Source: Gibbula magus
Taxonomy: Eukaryota; Mollusca; Gastropoda; Trochida; Trochidae
Length of the DNA: 64,000 nucleotides
Assembly: GCA_936450465.1 (NCBI GenBank)
Contig: OW388289.1
Span: forward strand, 80,369,093-80,433,092
Reading direction: 5' to 3'
The notes beneath the pieces are model-generated. The model searched no databases. It was not told the origin of the DNA and saw nothing but the letters and a program-made list of their open reading frames with translations. Positions within the stretch are counted from its first letter, which is position 1, and every line of letters begins with the position of its first letter. The position numbers were made by a program, and so were the translations under genes. Positions 14,575 through 24,225 of the stretch are shown piece after piece.

Positions 14575-15140
14575 TAGTTGTCGCTAAGGTGACATGATCC
14601 CCCGCCGTAAATTAATACTTCAAAATTGAAAAATAACGTCAAGATCAGCAAAATCGACTGTCGAACATGTCGAAAACTTCAAAGTTCCACTTAGACCTTG
14701 AGAAAAATGTCAAGGTCACCAAAATCTAATCAGCTCGTCGTCTTCCCTAGGAGGTGCTTTGTGTAAGATATGATGAAAATCCGGTGAATGGTTCTTGAGA
14801 TATACTGCTGACAAGCTTTACATGTCGAAAAATTCAAAGTTCCACTGTGACCTTGAGAATAATTTCAAGGTCACCAAAATCTAATCAGCTCCTTGTCTTT
14901 CCTTGGAGAAGCTATGTGTAAGATATGAAGAGAATCCAGGGAATGGTTCTTGAGATATCCTGCTGACAAGGATAAATGACAAAGTCTCGTTGTGACCTTG
15001 AAATGAAGGTCAAGGTCAAAAACCTCTGTAGGAACACTACTCTCCTTATGATGAACCCATGTACAAAATAAGAAAAGAATCCAGTGAATACTATTTGAGT
15101 TATTCCATTTCGTACGGATGGACGGATGGACGCAGCCTAA
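14575..15140. repeat. core-repeat element with ACGG-type end (pearl-like)
   Basis: Two to three diverged tandem units of about 156 bp share 'CAAGGTCACCAAAATCTAAT', then GAGATAT and CTGCTGACAAG. The array ends in a GGATGGACGGATGGACG microsatellite at about 15117-15132. The start has CCCCCGCC at about 14600. The layout matches the other elements here, though terminal hairpins are less clear. It carries many GACCTTGA/AGGTCA half-sites. Confidence 0.6.
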
Positions 15141-15246
15141 TACTATATAATACTATAATAAATTTTAGTATCAATTTAACACTTCAGATGTTGAATTATT
15201 AAGTGTCAAGTCAGTATTTATACAGATTTACGGTAAGATATTTCTA

Positions 15247-15315
15247 TACTTTCATGTAAGTGAAAATATATGTTTTTCTTCAATCATATGGATAAGAGCC
15301 TACCAATTATTGATC
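15247..15315 (+). repeat. dispersed duplicate, copy 1
   Basis: A segment of about 68 bp beginning ACTTTCATGTAAG and containing TCAATCATATGGATAAGA recurs almost unchanged at 19407-19478 on the same strand. Neither copy has clear terminal repeats. Confidence 0.75.
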
Positions 15316-15851
15316 TGCCTATTTTTTATCTTGAACATCAACTGTCATCTGTAATAGAGTATTGAAAGAAACTCTACAAGTTTGAAATTTTCAAAATATA
15401 AGGTGACTGTTATGCAAAACATGAATAACAATATATCATATAAATAATTTTCAGTATTGTTTACAACAATAATTCACAGACCAGCTAACAATGTTCAACA
15501 TCAGTCTTATGACATGTTTTATTGATTTTTTTATTCCATAAAAATTATCAATATTCAGTAAAATGACCAAATAATGAAATAAAAAATGGCGTCATGTCAT
15601 AAGATTGCAGCAGGAATTATAGTTAAAATCTTTCAACTCTCTATGATCATCATATAGATGCATGGTATATTCTTATAAACAAATCATTCGGATTTAAAGA
15701 ATTATATAAAAGAAACCCTAATTAGTATGTATAGAGAAAAATCTTCAAACGCCAAAGCCATGTTACAAGCATCTAACATCGCAATTAGGTGTGGCGGTAT
15801 CTACAGTATGTTCCAACACCTGCTAATTATGGCCGATACCCTGGGAGAAAG

Positions 15852-15930
15852 AACATGTATTACCAATAGCTAAGTACATGTATTACCCATAGCTTAAGTA
15901 CACGTATTACCCATTATTACCCATAGCTTC
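15852..15930 (+). repeat. short tandem repeat, ~25-bp unit
   Basis: Three imperfect copies of ACATGTATTACCCATAGCTT, with an additional partial ATTACCC unit. Confidence 0.7.
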
Positions 15931-15934
15931 TGGT

Positions 15935-16660
15935 AATTGCTCTTCAGCTGCAGGTGCGTGGTTTACGGGAAGGTATTGAAATATATACGCTACACTCAGG
16001 GTAAAACTCTCGTAAACTCTCTGAACCAAGACAACACTGGGCGTCCATTTTGGCTATAATGACAGTGTTCGGGTAAACAGCCAAACACAATCATGTAATC
16101 ACATCATGCATATTTTCTTAAATTTCAACAAAAATGGTTTAAGGGTACCCACAAACATGGTTGTATTGCATGATAACTTCTGCTCAATTTAAGATTGAAA
16201 AGATCAAATTGTTAATGTCGTTATTTTGTTATGACTTTCTGAGTAGTGAAGATTTATTTGAATGTTAAACTAGAACAGTGGATAATTGTAAATTGTATTG
16301 AAACTGTATTTCTAATCATACTCTTAAATATTCTTAGTTGAAATTTCACATGTGTAAGAATTATAAAAGACTGATGGTATGAAAGCATTTTTAATACAGT
16401 AGGTCAACGACAAGAAGTGGATAAGGGTCGGCAGTTGTGGATCCAATGGTGGGTTGTCAACTTTTGAAAAAGAAAAAGAAAATCCTGGATCCGTACGTTC
16501 ACTTGCTTGGAACCCCTCGAGGAGAGAGAGTCACTTAAATAAACACCAAATCAAAATATTCTTGTTCACATCAAGACATTCAATACATGCTGCTGTTGGA
16601 ATGGTAGGTTCATGTTTCAAAAAAAATTAATTCAATTTTCATCTTCATACAGAAAGAAGA
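15935..16660. other. noncoding stretch
   Basis: No feature recognised between the short tandem repeat and the 16.7-kb element. Confidence 0.45.
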
Positions 16661-16667
16661 AAAATTG

Positions 16668-17572
16668 AGCCATGGTCTCTGTAGCTCATCAGGATTTCAT
16701 TGATTTATTATAGGTTGAATATCTAAGTTACCCCAAGTAATATATTGTTAACAAGCAAAAAATAGGTTTTTAAATCATGACCCCTGTGACCCACATTTGG
16801 AGTAACAGGGTCACCAATCAATCCTACAATTAAGAATCACCTTTGACCAAAAAGTCTCTACACAACATTTCACCTTTCTAGAGCTTTACATACTTGAGAT
16901 AGAGATGAAAATAGGTTTTTGGGTTGTGACCCGTGACCTAGATTGGGGTCACAGGGTCACAAAATCTACAATTTTAAATCCCCATTGGCCAAGGAATCTG
17001 CACACAACTTTTCAGCTCTCTAGACCGTTTGGAACTGGAGAAGAAGATGAAAATAGGTTTTAAAGGATGTGACCCCATTTGGGGTCACGGGGTCACAAAA
17101 TCTACAATTTAGAATCTCCATTGGCCAAGGAGTCTGCACACAACTTTTCAGCTCTCTAGACCTTTTGAAACTGGAGAAGAAGATGAAAATAGGTTTTTAA
17201 GGATGTGACCCTTGTGACCCCATTTGGGGTCACGAAATCTACAATTTAGAATCCCCAGTTGCCAAGGAGTCTGCACACAACTTTTCAGCTCTCTAGACCT
17301 TTTGAAACTGGAGAAGAAGATGAAAATAGGTTTTTAAGGATGTGACCCCTGTGACCCCATTTGGGGTCATGGGGTCACAAAATCTACAATTTAGAATTCC
17401 CATTAGCCAAGGAGTCTGCGCATAAAATTTCCGCTCTGTGGAGTCATTGGTTCTGGAGAAGAAGTCGAAAAAGCGAAAAGTTTACGGATGGACAGATGGA
17501 TGGACGGACGCCGGACACCATAATGCCATGCCATAAGCCTATCGGGCCTTCAGGCCTGATGAGCTAAAATTA
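16668..17572 (+). mobile_element. TAGCTCATCAGG-family element, copy 1 (Helitron-like, nonautonomous)
   Basis: The left end reads GAGCCATGG..CTGTAGCTCATCAGG and the right end CCTGATGAGCTA, so the tips form a 12-bp inverted match. Inside are four or five tandem cores of about 136-145 bp (GGGGTCAC, CTACAATTTAGAATCCCCAT, CCAAGGAGTCTGCACACAAC, GGAGAAGAAGATGAAAATAG). Next comes a GGACAGATGGATGGACGGACG-type microsatellite, then a hairpin GGCCTTCAGGCC just before the right tip. No protein is encoded; the 68-codon open frame is repeat sequence. Confidence 0.8.
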
Positions 17573-17767
17573 GAGAAGAAATACACATTAAGAAAAGCTA
17601 ATCTGATAAGATACTAATGGAGGAATGGAAACTAATGGACACAGATTTGGTGTTCATTTTTAACAATATAAAACATATATGTTGAATTACTATAGAATGG
17701 TTATATGTACCGGGTAACATACATTGGCCGATTTGTCACATTGTTTTGTTTGTACATTTTTTGAAAA

Positions 17768-18978
17768 CAAGTGTAGAAGCGAGCAAAGCTCACATACCCC
17801 CGCTTCCCGCTTAGGTTAAAGAAGTTTCAAATAAGCAAATTATAAACCTGTGGCTATTGATTAACATATCAATACAGTTTGATGAAGTGGATCACATAGC
17901 TTCAGATGTTTCTACATAACATTGGAAGATGTAAGCTATATAATTAAGGTCCAGTTGTCAAAAGGCACATCTAGGGATCATGGTTGACATGTGTTTTAAG
18001 TTTGGTGGTGCTTTCAAATGTAGTACAGGAGATATGCTTAGGACAAACTGACTTCTACATAGTCACTGTTGAAGTCATGTTTCCATAGCAACCATCCAAA
18101 AATAGCATTTGCATATTGGTCTTACCCTCAAAAGACACATCTAGGGATCATGGTTAACCTCTGTATCAAGTTAAGTGAAGCTGACATGCATAGTATGGGA
18201 GATATGGTCCGGACAACATGACTTCTCTATAGAGTCCCTGTTTACGTTTTCATGGAAACCGCAAAAAATAAAATTCAGATATAGGTCTTACCCTCAAAAG
18301 GCACAACTAGAGATCCTGTTTGACATGCGTATCAAGTTTGATGAAGCTAGCATGCATAGTTTTGGAGATCTGCTCCGCACAAAATGACTTCCTCAAAGAG
18401 TCGCTTTTTAGTCACTTTTCCATGGAAACCGCAAAAATTAAAATTCAGAAATAGTTCTAACCCTCAAAAGGCACAACTAGGGATCATGGTTGACATTTGT
18501 ATGAAGTTTGATGAAGCTAGCATGCATAGTTTTGGAGATCTGCTCTGCACAAAATGACTTCCTCAAAGAGTCACTTTTTAGTACTTTTTAGTCACGTTTC
18601 CATGGAAACCGCAAAAATTAAAATTCAGAAATAGTTCTAACCCTCAAAAGGCACAACTAGGGATCATGGTTGACATGTGAATGAAGTTTGATGAAGCTAG
18701 CATGCATAGTTTTGGAGATCTGCTCCGCACAAAATGACTTCCTCAAAGTCATTTTTTAGTCACGTTTCCATGGAAACCGAAATAAATGAAATTCAGAAAT
18801 AGTTCTAACCCTCAAAAGGCACAACTAGGGATCATGGTTGACATTTGTATGAAGTTTGGTGATGCTAGCATGTATAGTTTGGGAGATCTGCTCCGCACAA
18901 AGTTTTGGGACGGACAGACAGACGGACAGAAAGAATGAACGCTATATACCCCAGCTTACGCTGTAAGGCGGGGGTATA
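17768..18978 (-). mobile_element. TATACCCC...CTTG element (HINE/pearl-like), copy 1
   Basis: Read on the minus strand it begins TATACCCCCGC, with a hairpin whose arms are TATACCCC and GGGGTATA. A GTCCGTCTGTCTGTCCG microsatellite follows, then about five core units of about 165-180 bp marked by AAAAGGCACA(A/T)CTAGGGA. It ends GGGGGTATGTGAGC-TTT-GCTCGC plus 11 bases to CTTG. The flanking base is T on both sides. The cores are homologous to the 171-bp cores at 25598-26150. Confidence 0.8.
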
Positions 18979-19406
18979 ATTATAACAAGATATACATTTG
19001 CTTAGTCCAATTCCATGACTGTAAACATCACAACTAAGGGACATCACACAGTCTAGATTTCACTGCGTAAGGCTAGTCATATCTGAATACATAATGACAT
19101 TATAGGGCATTATAGAGTAATAGACTTCATCTAACTGTGTTATTCAAATGTATAAATAAAACTCACTTTTGACAATTAGTGAAACAAATTAACACAGGAC
19201 CTTCCTTTTCATAACGTCGTACAAATTAGTTTATTTGGCCAAAATGTTGTCTGGAGGTAAATAAAAGAAAGAATCAACTTTGCTCAACCATAGATGAAAA
19301 GTGTTCTTTAAGGTAACCAAAACAGGCAAAGAACTGATCTCATAATCATAATTTTACACTTTCATTTTTAGTTTGATGGTAAAATCTGGAAACCTTTTTA
19401 ATTGGG
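18979..19406. other. noncoding stretch
   Basis: AT-rich sequence between two repeats; nothing recognised. Confidence 0.4.
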
Positions 19407-19478
19407 AGGGATACTTTCATGTAAGGGAAATATATGTTTTTCTTCAATCATATGGATAAGATCCTACCAATTATTTTT
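19407..19478 (+). repeat. dispersed duplicate, copy 2
   Basis: Near-identical to 15247-15315, with few substitutions. It lies 4.2 kb away in the same orientation. The 90-codon open frame overlapping it has no known motif. Confidence 0.75.
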
Positions 19479-19679
19479 AAAAAAAAATAATTGCTTCCTG
19501 TTATCAATTCCATTTATATGGTTAAATCATTTATTCTTTATGTTTTGCATGAAAAGGATACATCAAATATTTTCAATAAAAAATCTGAATTTTTGGCTTG
19601 TTGACAGTAACCGCAATACATTAACAAAACGAACAGTTTCTATTGACTACTGGCTATTGCAGAGTATAGGGTAAATGTG

Positions 19680-20338
19680 ATGGACCCCCAAGTGAACCTC
19701 CCTGACAGCTATGAAGCAGCTCCTCCTTACATGTGCCAAGACTCCCCTGCATCACGCAGATGCTATGGCTCACTTTGTTGGACTGTCATATTGTGATTGA
19801 AATTAATGTACATATACATATAAAATATAATGTAATTTTGTGATTGCTGCTATTGTGACTGCTATGTTTGTATGTATCTTTATTATGAGATATATGGTAT
19901 GTGCAACATGTATTAAAGTGATGTTTTAGATATATTTGTAATGTAATATATTTCAACATGTAAAAAATTATGTTTTAGATATACGTTTGTAATGTATAAC
20001 ATTTCAACATGTAATAAAGCGCTTTAGTCTAGGTCAACATGTAACATTGTAATAAAGTTTGAAATGTTTGAAATATATATTTGAAGTATACTATTAAATG
20101 TAATTATAATGATCTATGTAAAGGTGTCAATAAAGCGCTATGTTTGAAATTTATATCGTAAATATGAAATGTAATGTAGGGCCTATAATGGACTATGTGA
20201 TTAACATATATTCAACTGTTATGTAGTAAAATTACTAGTTTAATTTCTTGATAAGACCCTGTACAGGCCCATTCTTTAACCATCTGATATGCCTCACTTT
20301 TTCTGTGCCTCTGAACAATAAATAATGAGACATTGAGA
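19680..20338 (+). other. AT-rich segment with recurring AATAAAG(C) motifs
   Basis: A short GC-richer stretch (about 19683-19795) is followed by a diverged tandem zone. Variants of TTTGTAATGTA, TTTCAACATGTAA and (C)AATAAAGCGCT recur at about 19910, 20010, 20050 and 20130. It looks like a 3'-tail or transposon-end region, but no coding sequence was identified upstream. Confidence 0.4.
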
Positions 20339-20366
20339 CCCCCCCCCCCCCCCCCCCCCCCCCCCC
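20339..20366 (+). repeat. poly-C homopolymer, 28 bases
   Basis: Twenty-eight uninterrupted C. Length at such tracts is often an assembly or sequencing uncertainty. Confidence 0.9.
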
Positions 20367-20394
20367 AAAATTAACAAGTATCTAGAGTCTATAA

Positions 20395-20425
20395 CCAAGG
20401 ACGTATATCACATCTAATTCCTTGC
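20395..20425 (+). repeat. short dispersed motif shared with 5095-5125
   Basis: ACCAAGGACGTATATC followed by CATCTA and TTCCTTG occurs in both places with one substitution and a one-base gap. It is probably the tip of an old dispersed repeat. Confidence 0.5.
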
Positions 20426-20429
20426 TATA

Positions 20430-23400
20430 ACAAATATTCTTTGTGGAAAATCACAAAGAGAATAATAAAAAGAATATTACATTCACAAATGGAGCCTTCT
20501 CTTCCCAGTACTTGGTAGAAACTATTACAGTTACCAAAGTAGCTGGACAAGATACAAGAAATATAGCTAAGAACCTCTAAACTTTGGTATATTTTGTATA
20601 CTTTGTAACCTTGATAATTTACAAATGTAGGCCCATATCTAGTTTACACACTGAAACTATATCTGTACCTATCTTTATACAATAAGAAAGCAAATATAAT
20701 TGAACACAGATGTAAATGAGGATACATTTTTTTAGTCTTATTTCATTCTTATGTACTTTTCTTTAGATTCTGAAATTATTTAGTCAAAGGGAAATAACTC
20801 GTGTTGACTAAGAAAGGGAGACAACTTTTCAACAACTTCCTCTTCACCTGTTATGACTCTGAGGTGACAAAACAAACTAAAATCATTACGGAGGAATTAC
20901 ATTCAACCAAACAGGTAGACTAAGCTTTTATTTTTGTCACACAGATTCCGAACAAGTAGATGAAAATGTTTCTGAATATAATGTTGCATAATTTATAAGA
21001 TATAAGTCTATTATGAAACGAAAATATATGCCAAGAAAATTTTACGAAAGACAAGTATTGACATTTTGTTTTGATTTCTCTTTGGTTTATTTGTCATCAA
21101 AAATGTTATTTTATTTCCTTATAGTATTATTATTATCAAGCAGTTATAGTTTTTCCTTTTAGTATTGTTTAAAAATCGCATTTTAGTACAAAACATCTTT
21201 GCATATATAATTCCTTTGATTAGAAGATTAAATCTAGCTAATGACATCATAAGATGTTATAAATAGCGCTTTCTTATTTTATTAAAAATGATAAAAAGAT
21301 CAATACTTTTTTAATTTTGCAAGAATGAAAATTACAATAAAGATTCAAAAGGTTTGTAACTGAGTGTATGATGATAGAGTGTGTCATAAAATATATTTTT
21401 CAAGAGATAAAAAGATGTTGTTTGTGTAAGTAATAAGTATTTAGCATTGTGAATCTCATTTTACAAGCATTTGGATACGTTGGCTTAGGGTCACGAACTT
21501 CGGCCGCTCGAGGGTATCTCAACATATCATGAATTTGGGCCTTTTTATTGTTTTCGGCGATTGGTAATCATGCATAATTTTTCAAAAACGAGCAGAAAGT
21601 CAGAAGTCAAATGCAAGTCGTTTTTCATGGGGTGATGTATCGTAACTCAACCTGGGAAAAAACTTTCAACTATGGATATCAGGAAGGCAAGAGTATCGAG
21701 AAATATATATTACGGTAGATATAAAAATTTCTTAATACTTTATTTCACTCCTCAATAAAGCTTAAGCACAAAATACTGAGTCGCTTTTCAATTTTATTTT
21801 CTATCGTCTGCCAGCTGACAATGTTTATCAGCGTGATATCACGTGATTGGTCATGTGAGATGCCGCTTCATTAACAAAATATGGCAGGAATTTACAGTCA
21901 TGCTTATTAATTAACTGATCTGATCTGATCTGATGAAATGTATTTTTCTCAAGAATGACAGATGATTACCTCTATGTATATTGTATATCGGAATCAATTG
22001 AGCATAAAATTGAGACAATATACACTTGCAATTGATAATTAGAGATTTTAATTCACCCATTTTAACACAAGATCCGGAATTAGGTGGGCGATTCATTTTG
22101 AAAATGCTTACTGAGGCCTGACTGTGATAAGCGACAGACAGGGCCGGCTAGACAGCTACTCCGCCGAGTCTCGTTACGTAATTAATGATGATTATCACTG
22201 CCGCTAAATGAATTTATGAGGTGTATTACATCGCCAAAAAGACATGTTTATGTAATAATTGTGTAATTGTCAGCTGCGGAATTACCTAGTTGGATATCTA
22301 AACATTCGATATATGGGAAATTTAAGTTAGTTTATTGAAAATTTCTTTGTGAAATTAACAATCAAAATGTTGCGAAATTATGTTGAATTATGACTATCAG
22401 CGATAATGAGCTTCCTCCAGATACGTCACAGAAGTCATCCCTTCATGGGGGCCACACCCCCGCAGACTTTCATTCTGGTCCCCTGGGCTAAATTAGGCGT
22501 TTTAAAAAAAACATCTATCCTTTAAGGAATGACCTTGATATCAATTATATAATGTCTACAGACAGGGATAATGTATCAGCGAGAGAAGTGTGATTTGATA
22601 ACTTCATGAGCAGTGTAAATGATAAGTTTGAATTTCTTCCACATTAGTGTTCAACATTTCCATATTTGACAATTTTATTTAACTGCTAAATAACAAGACA
22701 ATGCGCTTTTGTCTCTTTGGATAATCGTTATAACGGTACACTGTTATTTGGCGTAGAACCACCGAAAAAACAGCTGACGTAATGCACAGGATGCCAATAT
22801 GGGTAATTCTTGTAATGGCAGACTCTCCCAGCTGATGATGCCGATGGAATCATAAATCATATCAGTGAGTTACGCAGATTGATGTGAATGAAAATATTTG
22901 TTTTATGTTAACACAATAAAACTTTTATGGCAATGATTCTTACATCGCCGAAAACAACTGAAACTATGATATCATGACTTCAAAATCTAGTAGCAGAATT
23001 TCTTATAAATGTACTTAAACTTCTGTTGGGATTATACCGGGTAACTACATATCTGTTATAAAAAAGGACCCATGGAAAAAAAACAAATTAATCTGTCACC
23101 AAAACTGATATCATAAATTTAAATATGGAGTTTTATCGCCAAGTCAAGCGTCTGCCAACTTGGTTTATTGCATTACCAGAAATGAAAAAAAAATCTTTAT
23201 TTTTTCTAATTTTACATCTTTATGATAAAACTTATAAATTGAAAGACTATCCAAACAGTAACAAAGATTTGATCGTTAAACTAATCAACAATATCCTTAT
23301 ATACTGTTGTGAAATTGTCCCCACTCGTCGATGAATGGCTTCACTTCTCATTGATTTTATTTTTCTACGAATGTGTGATATTCTTTATCAAATTCTCAAA

Positions 23401-23658
23401 TATTAAGTAATAAAAATGTGACCCTCAGTAATATATTTCAGCTACATTGTGTTTTGATCATTTATTAACATATAAGATATTTGTGTTAATGGGAATATCC
23501 TCTCGACTTTAGCTTCTGCTAAAATAATATCCTGATAGAACCCTCTCTTTAAACCGTACAATATTACCATAGTTACAAACATTGGCTGCACACAAAAACA
23601 TTGAATGGGAAGGCTTTGATAATGACGTTTAACAGATTTTATATTTAGCTACCATCAA
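20430..23658. other. noncoding stretch, possible regulatory islands
   Basis: No gene recognised. Around 22130-22480 and 22730-22880 base composition is more even, and TAAT-rich and bHLH-like (CAGCTG) words cluster, as in conserved noncoding elements. Only comparison with a related genome could show constraint. Confidence 0.35.
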
Positions 23659-24065
23659 ATCAATAGTCATCCTCGGTTACCCATGGTTTTATATATGCTC
23701 CGTTACTCTCCACTATATCACCCATGGGAAACCTTATCAGGAAAATCTGTACTCAAGTTACCAGCCCTTGGCCGGCGTGAGCCAATCAAACTGCTACGCA
23801 GCTTGGACCTGCGAGCCAATGACAATTCATATCACTTCGTTTCAAAGCAAGCGAGGTCATTGTGTTAGCCATTCGTCACCGGTTATCTCCCTTGAACATT
23901 TCCGTCTTATCCCATTGAGCATTTTCTTTGGTTACTGACTTCGTCACGCTGGCCAAGGGCGGGTAATTTGAGTACAGATTCCCCTGATAAGGTTTCCCAT
24001 GGGTGATATAGTAGAGAGTAACGGAGCATATATAAAACCATGGGTAACCGAGGATGATCAATAGT
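23659..24065. mobile_element. MITE with long terminal inverted repeats and 9-bp target duplication
   Basis: Element body 23668-24056 (389 bp). The left arm 23668-23780 and right arm 23943-24056 are reverse complements with about six differences in 113 bases; tips are CATCCTCGGTTACCCATGG. It is flanked by an exact direct repeat, ATCAATAGT, at 23659-23667 and 24057-24065. Nine-bp duplications with long TIRs are typical of Mutator-superfamily elements. The 162-bp interior is GC-richer and encodes no transposase, so it is nonautonomous. It ends 126 bp (duplication) or 135 bp (body) before the PGPEP1 ATG and may overlap its promoter or 5' UTR. Confidence 0.88.
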
Positions 24066-24191
24066 AGATGTAGGCCTATTTCAAATAAAAGTATTTTAAG
24101 TTGTTTCATGTAAATGTTGGTATTGTACAAAATGTATTTGTAATTTTGTATCAATCTTTCAGAATTACATCATCAGTAGACACAAAAGAAA

Positions 24192-24225
24192 ATGCCTTCC
24201 ACCAAGAGAACTGTCCTAGTTACAG
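24192..24225 (+). CDS. PGPEP1: PGPEP1 exon 1 (start codon)
   Basis: Encodes the first 11 residues (MPSTKRTVLVT) and one base of Gly12. The donor is GTAGGG at 24226. The preceding bases AAGAAA put the ATG in a favourable context. No upstream in-frame coding was recognised. Confidence 0.88.

Noticed and set aside
23683..24154. 61- and 92-codon open frames upstream of PGPEP1
   Set aside because: Both lie wholly or mostly in the MITE and share its inverted-repeat sequence; no coding signal.
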